A DNA stretch of 54,024 nt from an uncultured Eubacteriales bacterium (GCA_900317765.1 ONID01000003.1:1-54024), one strand, 5' to 3'. Positions 15,615-24,414 are shown, counted from the first letter of the stretch. The notes: generated by a model not told the origin, from the sequence alone. Numbers and translations: made by a program.

Positions 15615-15842
15615 TTGCCTATCATTGTTAATCTCGACGTGATGATGGCAAAGAGGAAGGTCGGTGCGTCTGAGCTTGCCTCAAGAGTCGGTATCACGCT
15701 CTCTAATCTTTCCATATTAAAAAACAACAGGGCAAAAGCGATTCGGTTTTCCACCCTGCTCGCTATTTGCAAGGAGTTGAACTGTCAGCCTGGCGATATT
15801 CTCGAATACGTCCCCAGTGACGACGACGAAACAGACGAATAA
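15615..15842 (+). CDS. Short Cro/C1-type HTH transcriptional regulator, YozG-like
   Basis: A 75-residue protein consisting almost entirely of one helix-turn-helix domain: LDVMMAKRKVGASELASRVG, then ITLSNLSILKNNRAKAIRFS and TLLAICKELNCQPGDILEYV, with a short acidic tail. The pattern is that of the small XRE regulators paired with DUF2975 proteins. Start TTG 15615, seven bases after AAGGAGG. It lies 16 bp after the DUF2975 gene and is surely co-transcribed with it. DNA target unknown; the palindromes at 14677 and 14791 are possible candidates. Confidence 0.9.
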   Translation: MPIIVNLDVMMAKRKVGASELASRVGITLSNLSILKNNRAKAIRFSTLLAICKELNCQPGDILEYVPSDDDETDE

Positions 15843-15971
15843 CGTGGTGTGTGACGTTCTGTAAACGAAATACCCTGTCTTGGTACATTCATTTCTTCCG
15901 CTAATACCTATTCTGTCTTTTTTCTCAGGTGACAAACGCCATATCTTTATTCTGTATCCGGAGGGACTCCT

Positions 15972-16289
15972 GTGATTATTTCGCCTTATTACATTATTAT
16001 TGCGCTTGGCTGCTTTGCGGGGGCTGTGCTGATGTTCACACGCTTCCGTCAGCAGTCTGCCATCTCATATCCGACCGGCGTGCTCCTGATTCTCGGCGGA
16101 ATATTCATTCTCTGCCGGGAATTCATCAGAGGGTTTGCCGAAAGTCCGGTCAGCTCATGGGTTGCAAGAGGTGTGCTGGTGGTATTTCTCATCTATCTGC
16201 TGCTCAGCTGGAACAACCTTAAAGCCGAACGTTCCGCCGAATTCGATGAACCAGCCGAACAAGACAGCGAAAACAATACAAACGAATGA
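15972..16289 (+). CDS. Small membrane protein, 105 residues, function unknown
   Basis: Three hydrophobic segments (YYIIIALGCFAGAVLMF, YPTGVLLILGGIFILC and ARGVLVVFLIYLLLSW) followed by an acidic tail (ERSAEFDEPAEQDSENNTNE). Start GTG 15972 has GGAGG eight bases upstream, which strongly supports translation. It is 129 bp after the HTH gene with no terminator visible, so it may be in the same transcript. No family recognised. Confidence 0.72.
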   Translation: MIISPYYIIIALGCFAGAVLMFTRFRQQSAISYPTGVLLILGGIFILCREFIRGFAESPVSSWVARGVLVVFLIYLLLSWNNLKAERSAEFDEPAEQDSENNTNE

Positions 16290-16408
16290 TTTTTTGGTCA
16301 ACTTTTGTAAAACGGTTAATTGTTTATATTAAGTTTACAAAAATCAATAAAAATATTAGATTTTATGCTGTATTCTGAAATTGAAAATAAAAGTAAGGAT
16401 GTGACAGC

Positions 16409-16768
16409 ATGGCGACAACTAAGAATTTCAAGATCCCGCGTGAAAAGCTGAAGACCTTTGTCCGTGGCAAGGGCTTTTGCATAGCGCCTGACACCGTCCT
16501 TGTTGACGGCATTCCCGTATCGCTGATTTACCGTGTCATGCCGTCATCACTCTATGACAGCGGCTGGAGGTTTTTCACCGGCACCGAAAGCGACGAGTAC
16601 CTCGCTAATGCCCGTTACAACGGGGTTTATGACCTGAACACGGTTGTCAATTACTGTCCCGAAGCAATTCATCTGCTGGATTCTCCCCCCTACACCGCGT
16701 TTCGACGCGATGAATACGGCGAGTGGATCAACATTTCCTACGACGTGGACTGGCGTTACTGGTTCTGA
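16409..16768 (+). CDS. DUF2185 domain protein (Imm33-like)
   Basis: A 119-residue soluble protein whose C-terminal half carries the DUF2185 pattern: DSGWRFFTGTESDEYLANA, GVYDLNTVVNYCPEAIHLLD and SPPYTAFRRDEYGEW. DUF2185 overlaps the Imm33 immunity-protein family known from polymorphic toxin loci, but stand-alone copies are common in Firmicutes and no toxin gene is adjacent here, so an immunity role is only a possibility. AAGGA precedes ATG 16409 at good spacing. The gene is bounded by a terminator at 16830. Confidence 0.8.
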   Translation: MATTKNFKIPREKLKTFVRGKGFCIAPDTVLVDGIPVSLIYRVMPSSLYDSGWRFFTGTESDEYLANARYNGVYDLNTVVNYCPEAIHLLDSPPYTAFRRDEYGEWINISYDVDWRYWF

Positions 16769-16829
16769 GGGACTTCTCAGCTTCTTATGAAACATCATCT
16801 GCCTTTATAAAACCCTCCTCCAAATAAAT

Positions 16830-16892
16830 AACGGATACCCTCGAAACACTTTTGTCCAAAGTAATCGACGGTATCCGTTGTTTATTATTTTT
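16830..16892 (+). terminator. Rho-independent terminator of the DUF2185 gene
   Basis: A 10-bp perfect stem AACGGATACC (16830-16839) with GGTATCCGTT (16870-16879), an inner ACTTT/AAAGT stem in the loop, and a T-rich tail. It lies between convergent genes. Confidence 0.75.
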
Positions 16893-16907
16893 TTCCGATT
16901 CATTCAA

Positions 16908-17135
16908 TTATGAATTGGCTTCGATGAAATTGACCAGAGCACCAACGGTGGTGATGTTTTCGATCTCCGACTCTTCGACCTGCATGTCGAATTCGTCGCC
17001 GAGCGTCATCATCAGATCCATTACGTCAAGCGAATCCGCGCCAAGGTCTTCCAAAATGTCGGTTTCCATTGTGATGGAATCCTCATCAACATCGAACTGT
17101 GCGGCAAGAATGTTCTTTACCTTTTCAAATACCAC
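16908..17135 (-). CDS. acpP: Acyl carrier protein
   Basis: Carries acyl chains on a 4'-phosphopantetheine arm in fatty-acid synthesis. The 75-residue acidic protein has the attachment motif LGADSLDVMDLMMTLGDEFD with the modified Ser in DSL near residue 35, and the usual helical ends. Start GTG 17135 (MVFEKVKNILAAQFDVD) is eight bases after AAGGAGG; the frame remains open further upstream but without homology. It stands alone, not beside other fab genes, and is divergent from aroE. A promoter with a TTGACA -35 lies at 17273-17301. Confidence 0.95.
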   Translation of the reverse strand: MVFEKVKNILAAQFDVDEDSITMETDILEDLGADSLDVMDLMMTLGDEFDMQVEESEIENITTVGALVNFIEANS

Positions 17136-17272
17136 AAGAAGCACCTCCTTCTGAGGATAATTCGGGCTTTGCCGCCATGCAGCAAATAAATCTGTTGAAT
17201 TTTGCGCGCGCATGTGTTATCATAATAAAGCGCTTATGCCAATTCATTTGCCAGATAAAAGCCACTACTAAG

Positions 17273-17301
17273 ATATTATTAGCATAAAGCGCATTTGTCA
17301 A
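17273..17301 (-). promoter_or_regulatory. Probable promoter of acpP
   Basis: Minus strand: TTGACA (17301-17296), 17-bp spacer, TAATAT (17278-17273). The motif GCATAAAGCGC in the spacer recurs in inverted form as AAAGCGCTTATGC at 17227-17239, downstream of the start point. Confidence 0.6.
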
Positions 17302-17401
17302 TATTTTTATTTAAAATTTTTTCGATTTTTTATAATTATTTTATTTTCATCCGTATTTGTATAGGTTATATTAATTCGAAACGACAGGAGATCAGATTTT
17401 T

Positions 17402-18253
17402 ATGAGCACAAAACACTTTGCCGTTATCGGTCATCCCATCGGACACACCATGTCCCCCTTCATTCATGCCGAGCTGTTCAGGCTCAACCGGATCGACGCA
17501 GATTATTCCGTAGTCGATATTGCGCCCGAGACTCTCGACACGGAAATTCCGCGCCTGCTGCGCGAACTGGACGGATTCAATGTCACCATTCCGTACAAGT
17601 CAGCCGTCATCCCCTTCCTTGATTCCATGGAAGGCGTCGCTAAGGAATACGGCTCCGTAAACACTGTCAGAAGCAGTGACAGATCCGGCAGAACCACCGA
17701 CCCTGTCGGCTTCGTCCGCGCACTCGGTGCAGCGGGAATCGAACTGAAGGGCAGGGTGGCTGTGCTCGGTGCGGGAGGCGTCTGCCGGGTATTCGCCGGA
17801 GAAGCCGCGCGCGCAGGCTGCGACGTCACCTTCGGCGTACTGGAAAGCGACATTCCGGCAGCCGAGAGGATTATTTCCGATATTCGTGAGCATCACCCTG
17901 ATTTCCGTTCCGACATCGTGAAAATCAATGAGCTGGCAGGGGAATTCGACCTGCTGGTCAACGCCACTCCCGTCGGCATGTACCCCAAGGTGGGAAATAT
18001 GCCGGTGCAGAAGGAGCTGCTGAAGAACTGCCGTGCGGTCTTTGACGCGGTTTACAATCCCGAAAACACCGCCCTCATCAACGCTGCACGGGAATGCGGC
18101 TGCAAGGCGCAGGGCGGAATGCCAATGCTGGTCTGGCAAGCGGCGGCTGCACAGGAGATCTGGCTGGGTGTGGAATTCGACCCCGATGAAGTCGTCAAGG
18201 TCATCTCCGCGGCGACTGAATACATGAACGCGCATTTCACAGGCAAACAGTAA
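17402..18253 (+). CDS. aroE: Shikimate dehydrogenase
   Basis: Reduces 3-dehydroshikimate to shikimate with NADPH in aromatic amino-acid synthesis. The 283-residue protein shows the substrate motif GHPIGHTMSPFIH (10-22), catalytic Lys66 in FNVTIPYKS, the SVNTV segment, catalytic Asp100 in TTDPVGF, the nucleotide-binding loop VLGAGGVCRVFAGEAA, NATPVGMYP and the C-terminal GGMPMLVWQAAAAQ. Start ATG 17402 has AGGAG upstream. aroK follows after 17 bp, forming a two-gene shikimate operon. Confidence 0.96.
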   Translation: MSTKHFAVIGHPIGHTMSPFIHAELFRLNRIDADYSVVDIAPETLDTEIPRLLRELDGFNVTIPYKSAVIPFLDSMEGVAKEYGSVNTVRSSDRSGRTTDPVGFVRALGAAGIELKGRVAVLGAGGVCRVFAGEAARAGCDVTFGVLESDIPAAERIISDIREHHPDFRSDIVKINELAGEFDLLVNATPVGMYPKVGNMPVQKELLKNCRAVFDAVYNPENTALINAARECGCKAQGGMPMLVWQAAAAQEIWLGVEFDPDEVVKVISAATEYMNAHFTGKQ

Positions 18254-18270
18254 TGTCGAGGTGTCATGTC

Positions 18271-18783
18271 ATGATGAACAGAAACATAGTGCTATTCGGC
18301 TTTATGGGCTGCGGAAAAAGCACGGTCGGCGCAGAGCTTGCCTCCAACACGGGACGGGAACTGGTGGACACCGACAAGCTGATCGAACAGTCCGAGGGCA
18401 TGAGCATCAGCGAGATTTTCGCACAGCACGGAGAACAGTACTTCCGCGACCGCGAACATGAAATATGCTGTCAGCTTGCCGAGGGGGAACGTCTCATTAT
18501 TTCCGCCGGCGGAGGGGCGCTCACCTTCCGTCGTAACATCGACGCGCTGCGCAAGGGCTGCGAACTGGTGCTGATTGACGTCTCTCCCGAGGTGATTTAT
18601 GAACGCCTGAAGTACGACACAACGCGTCCCCTTCTCCAATGCGACGACAAGATGGCTGCCATCCGCTCTCTCTACGCACGCCGGGACGCCGTCTACCGCG
18701 AAGCAGCCGACCACACGGTCAACGGCGACCAGCCGCGCGGCTTCGTCGCCCTCGACATCATGAAAGCCGTTGGAATTCTTTAA
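18271..18783 (+). CDS. aroK: Shikimate kinase
   Basis: Phosphorylates shikimate with ATP. The 170 residues equal the usual length. The Walker A loop is GFMGCGKSTVG (residues 8-18), DTDKLIEQ carries the magnesium- and substrate-binding DxD, FRDRE supplies the substrate Arg, and SAGGGA is the expected glycine-rich substrate segment. ATG 18271 is preferred because GAGG lies nine bases upstream; an upstream ATG at 18253 overlaps the aroE stop and has no ribosome binding site. Confidence 0.95.
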   Translation: MMNRNIVLFGFMGCGKSTVGAELASNTGRELVDTDKLIEQSEGMSISEIFAQHGEQYFRDREHEICCQLAEGERLIISAGGGALTFRRNIDALRKGCELVLIDVSPEVIYERLKYDTTRPLLQCDDKMAAIRSLYARRDAVYREAADHTVNGDQPRGFVALDIMKAVGIL

Positions 18784-18827
18784 GCTTTCGCCTTGAATAA
18801 AACACTCGCTAAATCGGGGTGATATAA

Positions 18828-20135
18828 TTGAAAATTGCTTATGATACAGATATTGCCATTGTCGGCGGAGGCGCTTCCGGATTGGCGGCGGCTGCTTCCG
18901 CAGGGAGGGAACTTGGCGGAAGAGGGTCAGTCGTTCTCTTTGACGCGCAGCCGAGGTGCGGCAAAAAGCTGCTTGCCACGGGCAACGGACGCTGCAACAT
19001 TACCAACCGCTGTGCCAAGCCCTCCTGCTATCACACCGACGACGCGCAGACGCTCAACAGGGTGTTCAGCGGCGTGAATGTCGACGATACGCTGAGTTTC
19101 TTTGAGACGCTCGGGCTTGTCTGCCGCGAGGAGGACGAGGGACGAATTTATCCCTCCTGCGGACAGGCGTCAGCCGTTCTTGACCTGCTTCGTCTGGAAC
19201 TGTCCCGGTTGAATATCCCGGAGATCTGCGGATGCCGCGTGGAAAAAATACGCCGCACAGACACAGGCTTCTCCATGACAAGTCCTTTCGGTGAGATAAG
19301 GGCTAAATCCGTCGTCATCACATGCGGCGGAAAAGCGGCGCCCAATCTCGGCGGCGTCGACTGGGGTTATGAACTGCTGCGTTCTCTCGGCCACAGCGTG
19401 ACGGGACTCAGCCCTTCCCTCTGCCCTATTCCGGTGGAATCGCCCCATCTCAGTTCGCTGAAAGGCATCCGCGCTCACGCCAAGGCCTCTATACGCGACG
19501 AAAGGGGCGAAATCTACGCTGACTCAGGAGAAGTGCAGTTCGGAGACAAGGCGCTCTCCGGCATTGTCATCTTCCAGCTCTCATCGGCAGCTGCCCGCGA
19601 ACGCGGCAAAGGTCTTTGGGTGGAGCTGGACATGCTGCCCGAAAAAGACAATGACAGCCTGATTGCCATGCTGACCCGCCGGAGGGTGCTTCTTCCCCAC
19701 CTCACAATGGAAAATTATCTGACCGGCGTATTCAACAAGCGCGTGGGAATGTGCCTTCTCAAACAGGCTGGCATGACGCCGCTTTCCCGTTCCGTGTCGG
19801 ACCTGAGCGACGGCGATATCCGCCGGATCGCTGCGGTCATCAAGGGCTGGCGCTTTCCTGTGAGCGGAAAAGCCCAGTGGAACAGCGCACAGGTGACAAG
19901 CGGCGGCGTGCGGCTTTCCGAATTTGACGGGCTTACCATGCAGTCGCGTCTTTGCAAAGGCTTATTCGCAGCCGGTGAGGTGCTCAATGTCGACGGCTTC
20001 TGCGGAGGATACAACCTCCAATGGGCGTGGAGCAGCGGCATTCTCGCAGGTCGCTCCTGTGCGCTCTCGTCAACTCATCAACCTGATTCCAAAAAAATAA
20101 GACGGAAACCGGAATACTATGATACAAATCACTGA
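18828..20135 (+). CDS. BaiN/HI0933-type flavoprotein (NAD(P)/FAD-dependent oxidoreductase)
   Basis: A 435-residue flavoprotein of the HI0933/YhiN family. FAD-binding motif IAIVGGGASGLAAAASAGRE lies near residue 9, followed by the family-specific CGKKLLATGNGRCNITNRC. The C-terminal QVTSGGVRLSEF and LFAAGEVLNVDGFCGGYNLQ complete the FAD site. Substrate is not known for most members; BaiN was proposed to act on bile-acid intermediates, but this cannot be inferred here. Start TTG 18828 with GGGGTGA upstream. The end overlaps the next flavoprotein gene by 17 bp. Confidence 0.92.
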   Translation: MKIAYDTDIAIVGGGASGLAAAASAGRELGGRGSVVLFDAQPRCGKKLLATGNGRCNITNRCAKPSCYHTDDAQTLNRVFSGVNVDDTLSFFETLGLVCREEDEGRIYPSCGQASAVLDLLRLELSRLNIPEICGCRVEKIRRTDTGFSMTSPFGEIRAKSVVITCGGKAAPNLGGVDWGYELLRSLGHSVTGLSPSLCPIPVESPHLSSLKGIRAHAKASIRDERGEIYADSGEVQFGDKALSGIVIFQLSSAAARERGKGLWVELDMLPEKDNDSLIAMLTRRRVLLPHLTMENYLTGVFNKRVGMCLLKQAGMTPLSRSVSDLSDGDIRRIAAVIKGWRFPVSGKAQWNSAQVTSGGVRLSEFDGLTMQSRLCKGLFAAGEVLNVDGFCGGYNLQWAWSSGILAGRSCALSSTHQPDSKKIRRKPEYYDTNH

Positions 20136-21723
20136 TATAAAAATCCCATTGGGAAACATGAATATGAACTGCCTGACCGCCGTTTCGGCGAAAACGCTAA
20201 AAATATCACCTTCAGAGCTGAAAAGCGTCAGGCTGACCAAAAAATCCATCGACGCCCGCAAGAAGGACAACGTCCACTTCGTATGCGCCGTTGAATGTGA
20301 GGTCAAAAATCCCACGGTGGAGAAACAGATTCTCTCCCGCAGATTGAAAAACGTTTCGCAGGCCGTTCCCTTCGTTTACCGTGTGGAAAAAACGAAGCCC
20401 CTTTCGGAGCGTCCGATTGTCGTGGGCAGCGGCCCTGCCGGACTGTTTGCCGCGCTGGTGCTGACAATGGCGGGACAGCGTCCCATCATCCTGGAACGCG
20501 GAGGGGACGTCCAAAGCCGCCGTGCCGCCGTCGAGAGGTATTTTGCCGGCGGAGAGCTGGACACCGTGAGCAACATCCAGTTCGGAGAAGGCGGCGCAGG
20601 AACCTTTTCGGACGGCAAGCTGACGACAGGGACCAAGGACAGGCGCATCCGTTTTGTCCTCGAACAATTCGTCCGTGCAGGCGCCAATGAGGAAATCCTT
20701 TACAACGCAAAACCGCATGTCGGCACCGATGTGCTACTGAATGTCATAGAAAATTTGCGTTCCCGCATAACGGCTTCAGGCGGCGAATACCGTTTTTTCA
20801 CACAGCTCACCGACATCTGCGTCAGGGATGGTCGGCTTGTTTCCGTAACGGGCACCAAAAACGGCGAGGATGAAATCATTCCTGCCGACAGCGTTATCCT
20901 CGCAACGGGACATTCCGCGCGAGATACCTTTGAAATGCTGCACCGAAGGGGCATTCCCATGATACAAAAGCCCTTTGCAGTCGGCGCGAGGATAGAACAC
21001 CCTCAGACGCTCATCAACACCGTACAGTTCGGCGAGGCTGCCGGACACCCGGAACTCGGCGCAGCCGATTACAAGCTGGCTGTCCACCTGCCGGACGGCA
21101 GAGGGGTCTACACATTCTGCATGTGTCCCGGCGGACATGTGGTCGCCGCGGCAAGCGAACCGGAAAGTGTCGTCACCAACGGAATGAGCCTCTTTGCCCG
21201 CGACGGCGTCAACGCAAACAGCGCCCTTTTAGTGAGCGTGAATCCTACCGACTTCGGTAGCGAACATCCTTTGGCGGGAGTGGAATTCCAGCGCCGAATT
21301 GAACGCGCGGCATTCGCCTGTACCCGCAGCAGTTCCGCTCCGGCGCAGCTGGTGGGCGACCTTCTCGACGGAAGACCTTCCGTCGGATTCGGAGACACCC
21401 TTCCCACCTACCGTCCATCGGTAGCGCTCGGCGAAATCGGATGCTGTCTTCCTTCCTTTATTATCGACTCCATGAAAAGCGGTCTCCTGCTCATGGACCA
21501 AAAGCTGCACGGATTCGCCCGTCACGACGCCATCCTGACGGCTCCAGAAACACGCAGCAGTTCACCCGTGAGAATACTCCGGGACGAAAAACTCCAGTCT
21601 CCCGCCGCTTCCGGGCTTTACCCGTGCGGTGAGGGTGCGGGATTTGCAGGCGGCATCATGTCGGCGGCAGTGGACGGCATTAAATGTGCCGAAACGATAC
21701 TCCGGATTCACACGGAAAAATAA
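20119..21723 (+). CDS. FAD-dependent dehydrogenase family protein (COG2509-like)
   Basis: A 534-residue protein with a small N-terminal domain (1-95), a dinucleotide-binding motif PIVVGSGPAGLFAALVL near residue 100, the family pattern QFGEGGAGTFSDGKLTTGTK, VILATGHSARDTFEML and a C-terminal LYPCGEGAGFAGGIMSAAVD. These fit the uncharacterised FAD-dependent dehydrogenases common in anaerobic Firmicutes. The start codon ATG 20119 lies inside the preceding flavoprotein gene (17-bp overlap), suggesting coupled translation of the two flavoproteins. Substrate unknown. Confidence 0.9.
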   Translation: MIQITDIKIPLGNMNMNCLTAVSAKTLKISPSELKSVRLTKKSIDARKKDNVHFVCAVECEVKNPTVEKQILSRRLKNVSQAVPFVYRVEKTKPLSERPIVVGSGPAGLFAALVLTMAGQRPIILERGGDVQSRRAAVERYFAGGELDTVSNIQFGEGGAGTFSDGKLTTGTKDRRIRFVLEQFVRAGANEEILYNAKPHVGTDVLLNVIENLRSRITASGGEYRFFTQLTDICVRDGRLVSVTGTKNGEDEIIPADSVILATGHSARDTFEMLHRRGIPMIQKPFAVGARIEHPQTLINTVQFGEAAGHPELGAADYKLAVHLPDGRGVYTFCMCPGGHVVAAASEPESVVTNGMSLFARDGVNANSALLVSVNPTDFGSEHPLAGVEFQRRIERAAFACTRSSSAPAQLVGDLLDGRPSVGFGDTLPTYRPSVALGEIGCCLPSFIIDSMKSGLLLMDQKLHGFARHDAILTAPETRSSSPVRILRDEKLQSPAASGLYPCGEGAGFAGGIMSAAVDGIKCAETILRIHTEK

Positions 21724-21727
21724 AAAA

Positions 21728-21773
21728 TGCGCCGATAACTGACTTTGAGTCAGCTATCGGCGCACATTTTTTT
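21728..21773. terminator. Bidirectional terminator between convergent genes
   Basis: A long hairpin (21728-21764): TGCGCCGATA pairs with TATCGGCGCA, an A/C mismatch, then CTGACT with AGTCAG around a 3-nt loop. It is followed by seven T on the plus strand and by a T run on the minus strand. Confidence 0.85.
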
Positions 21774-21777
21774 CAGA

Positions 21778-22965
21778 TTACTTGAGATCGTATGTGTAGG
21801 ACTGCGATTTGGTATCGCTTTCAATAATGATATTCATCTGCATCTTTGCGGAATCGTAAGACACCACATAGAGCGTACCGTACATATTGGTTCCGAAATG
21901 ATCCTCGTTCGTAGAAGCAATGGTCTGAGCGGCATCATTGAGCATCAACGCCGCATAAGTACGGTCAACACCGAGACCGAAATCATACATAGCGGAGAAT
22001 GTTTTGTCGAATTCACGGTAAAGTGACAATTCCTTGAAGCGGTCGCTGTAATCCTTTTCGGCAGATCTGACATTCTTATCTTCCATCTTATTGGTACAGA
22101 CCTGGTGGAACATATTCGCCTCGGGATATTTGACAGACATTTTGCCGTCAACATATTCTATGACCGCGCTTTTGCCTTCCTTATCGGAGACAGAAAAATG
22201 ATAGGCACCGCCGGAAAAATCAATGTCGTAATCCTTCAACAGATCAATGGCGCTGTCCACAGTCGCCACTCTATCCAGCAGCAATCTGACGGCAAGGAAT
22301 GGGGTGATATTGACTTTCGATGTGTCATCACACTCAGCCACAGGGCATGAAATGAGCGAAACACCGAAGAACTCGGAATTGATACCTTCGGAGACACAAT
22401 AAGAAGCCGCAACGGTCTGGAATGCATTATTATACCACTGATTGATCGATTCACGGCTATTTAAGCCTAAATCCGCCATATCGACGATATTCCACGACTT
22501 ATAGCCGTTCTCGGGCTTAGCGATAACCATCAGAATCGGTGTATCGTACGAATTGTAGATACGTCCTCTGACCTGGGCGTTGAAATTGGTTCTGCTGCTG
22601 AATGCAAGCGATCCCCTTGTGACGTAATCATTCTTGTTTTCCCCGGGAAATGCCCCCGACAGTCCTTTGAAAAACTTGGATTTATAGAATTGGATAACCT
22701 CGTCATTAGTGTCACACTCTTCGGAAAGCAGATCATCATAATTGAAATTATCATATTCCATCGTGTAATAGGGATGATCGCTGACTTTTTTGAGAGTGGT
22801 AAGCGCTGCCATTTCACTTGCACCCGCAAGACAAAGATAAACCAGTAACGCAGCAGCAAGGGTCATAATAACCAAAATCGTCCAGAGTAAAAACGTCTTT
22901 ACTTTCTGTCCGAATGTTTTTTGTCTCAGAATAGGCACTCCGCTGTCATTTAACTGAACATTCAT
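21778..22965 (-). CDS. Membrane-anchored Ntn-hydrolase-like protein (linear amide C-N hydrolase family), probably catalytically altered
   Basis: A 395-residue protein with a membrane helix at 24-48 and an extracytoplasmic domain resembling choloylglycine/penicillin-V acylase-type Ntn hydrolases: GRIYNSYDTPILM (the GRNxD region), ENGYKSWNIVDMADLGL, SEGINSEFFGVSLISCPVAE (the GMNEKGL region), RLLLDRVATVDSAIDLLKDY and AYHFSVSDKEGKSAVIEYVD. In active members a Cys exposed by self-cleavage starts the domain. By my alignment that position is Ser119 (GSLAFSS), and the GRNxD Asp is Asn138. It could be a Ser-type enzyme or an inactive relative. ATG 22965 follows GGAGG at seven bases. Confidence 0.72.
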   Translation of the reverse strand: MNVQLNDSGVPILRQKTFGQKVKTFLLWTILVIMTLAAALLVYLCLAGASEMAALTTLKKVSDHPYYTMEYDNFNYDDLLSEECDTNDEVIQFYKSKFFKGLSGAFPGENKNDYVTRGSLAFSSRTNFNAQVRGRIYNSYDTPILMVIAKPENGYKSWNIVDMADLGLNSRESINQWYNNAFQTVAASYCVSEGINSEFFGVSLISCPVAECDDTSKVNITPFLAVRLLLDRVATVDSAIDLLKDYDIDFSGGAYHFSVSDKEGKSAVIEYVDGKMSVKYPEANMFHQVCTNKMEDKNVRSAEKDYSDRFKELSLYREFDKTFSAMYDFGLGVDRTYAALMLNDAAQTIASTNEDHFGTNMYGTLYVVSYDSAKMQMNIIIESDTKSQSYTYDLK

Positions 22966-23003
22966 TATAATTCCTCCATATTTCCGTTGAATTATTCATA
23001 TAT

Positions 23004-23032
23004 ATTTAACCATATTAAATCAAAATTGTCAA
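23004..23032 (-). promoter_or_regulatory. Probable promoter of the Ntn-hydrolase-like gene
   Basis: Minus strand: TTGACA (23032-23027), 17-bp spacer, TTAAAT (23009-23004). Confidence 0.55.
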
Positions 23033-23118
23033 CATCGATATGGCTAAAATTATTTATTTTTTTTAAAGCAATTATTTTATTGCACGAAAACAACAAAGAA
23101 TTGTTTACAAATACGTTG

Positions 23119-23147
23119 TTGACTTCCACGCGTTTGCAGAATATTAT
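23119..23147 (+). promoter_or_regulatory. Promoter of coaE
   Basis: TTGACT (23119-23124), 17-bp spacer, TATTAT (23142-23147), about 30 bp upstream of the coding start. Confidence 0.65.
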
Positions 23148-23184
23148 TAATGTTAAAGGATCCGGAAAACGGGAGGTTGTCATT

Positions 23185-23784
23185 GTGCTGATCGGAATAA
23201 CGGGACCAAGCGGAGCAGGAAAGGGCTGTGTCGCCCAAGTGTTTGCAAGGCGCGGGTTCGCGGTCATTGACGCGGACCGCATCGCCCGTGAAATTGTCAT
23301 GCCGGGTCAACCCGCACTCGCTGCGCTGACTGACGCATTCGGCAAGGATATTCTTTTGCCCGACGGCAGCCTCGACCGTCGTCTGCTGGCACAAAGGGCG
23401 TTCTCATCTGAGCAGGGAACGAAAACACTCAACGAAATTACCCACAAAGAGATTTGCAAACGGATGAAAGCTCTGGCTGACGGATATATGAATTCCGGCA
23501 GGAACTGCCTGTTTGATGCGCCCTTGCTTATCGAAGCAGGACTGATAGACATCTGCAACGCATGCGTTGCAGTCATTGCCTCTGCCGAAGAACGAACAAA
23601 GCGCCTTATGCAACGCGACGGAATCACCGAACAGGAGATCCAACGCAGACTCAGCCGTCAGCACAGCGATGACTTTTACACGTCACGCTGTGATTACACC
23701 ATTGTCAACGACGGAGATCTCGACAGACTGAGAGAACAGGCGGATGCAATCATTGAACGCTTATCAATCCATGATGGATGTTGA
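23185..23784 (+). CDS. coaE: Dephospho-CoA kinase
   Basis: Last step of coenzyme A synthesis: phosphorylates the ribose 3'-OH of dephospho-CoA. The protein has 199 residues, the normal length, and begins MLIGITGPSGAGKGCVAQ with the P-loop at about 6-14. It continues with DADRIAREIVMPGQPAL (substrate region), the lid segment around NEITHKEICKRM, FDAPLLIEAGL and the Arg-rich TEQEIQRRLSRQ. Start GTG 23185 is eight bases after GGGAGG; the frame is open upstream to 22987, but that extension runs through the promoter and has no homology. The lytic transglycosylase gene follows after 31 bp. Confidence 0.94.
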   Translation: MLIGITGPSGAGKGCVAQVFARRGFAVIDADRIAREIVMPGQPALAALTDAFGKDILLPDGSLDRRLLAQRAFSSEQGTKTLNEITHKEICKRMKALADGYMNSGRNCLFDAPLLIEAGLIDICNACVAVIASAEERTKRLMQRDGITEQEIQRRLSRQHSDDFYTSRCDYTIVNDGDLDRLREQADAIIERLSIHDGC

Positions 23785-23815
23785 TTTTTAATAACTCAAA
23801 CGGGAGGACAGGTCA

Positions 23816-24379
23816 ATGGTCATTTCTATGAAAAATCTAAAAAAGCCTGTTGCTTGGCTGCTCGCCGCAGCGGTTCTTTTCGGATGCGCTTTCTCGGGCG
23901 TCAAATTGCTCAAAAAGCAGTTTTATCCGCGCTCCTACTCGGAATATGTTGAAAAATACTGCGCTGTCTATGATATTAACCCTAATCTCGCCTACGCAGT
24001 GATACACACAGAAAGCGGCTTCGACAGCAATGCTGTCTCTCACCTCGGCGCATGCGGTCTTATGCAGCTTATGCCGGAAACATTCGACTGGCTGCGTGCA
24101 AAGGACAAGAAAAACGGCTCCCAGTACAGCGATATTTTCGATCCTGAAACCAACATCCGCTACGGCGTCTACTTTTTATCCATCATTCAGCACCGTTTCA
24201 GCAGCGAACGTTCCGCCATTGCGGCGTACCACGCAGGAATGGGCAGAGTCAGTTCCTGGCTGAGCGATACCTCGTTTTCAAGCGACGGAATATCTCTTCA
24301 TACTATCCCGTTCGCGGACACGGAACATTATGTAAGGAAAGTCGAACGCACCAAACGAATTTACGAAACGCTGTATTGA
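23816..24379 (+). CDS. Lytic transglycosylase (SLT domain), exported or membrane-anchored
   Basis: Cleaves the peptidoglycan glycan strand, forming anhydromuramic ends. The 187 residues comprise a short N-terminal export/anchor segment (VAWLLAAAVLFGCAFSG; a loose lipobox LFGC with Cys24) and a goose-lysozyme-like SLT domain. Its catalytic Glu66 lies in AYAVIHTESGFDSNAVS, followed by GACGLMQLMPETFDWL, IRYGVYFLS and AIAAYHAGMGRVSSWL. The spacing fits small SLT proteins linked to coaE in Clostridia. ATG 23816 follows GGGAGG at eight bases. Transcript probably ends at the palindrome at 24429-24475. Confidence 0.9.
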   Translation: MVISMKNLKKPVAWLLAAAVLFGCAFSGVKLLKKQFYPRSYSEYVEKYCAVYDINPNLAYAVIHTESGFDSNAVSHLGACGLMQLMPETFDWLRAKDKKNGSQYSDIFDPETNIRYGVYFLSIIQHRFSSERSAIAAYHAGMGRVSSWLSDTSFSSDGISLHTIPFADTEHYVRKVERTKRIYETLY

Positions 24380-24414
24380 GCACCATTTATTAAATAAATA
24401 TTAATAATATTCTG

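Noticed and set aside
16409..16768. DUF2185 gene as immunity gene of a polymorphic toxin locus
   Set aside because: No toxin, secretion or other immunity gene is adjacent; stand-alone DUF2185 genes are common.
22987..23184. 66-residue N-terminal extension of CoaE
   Set aside because: It overlaps the promoter, has no homology, and GTG 23185 has an ideal ribosome binding site and gives the normal length.
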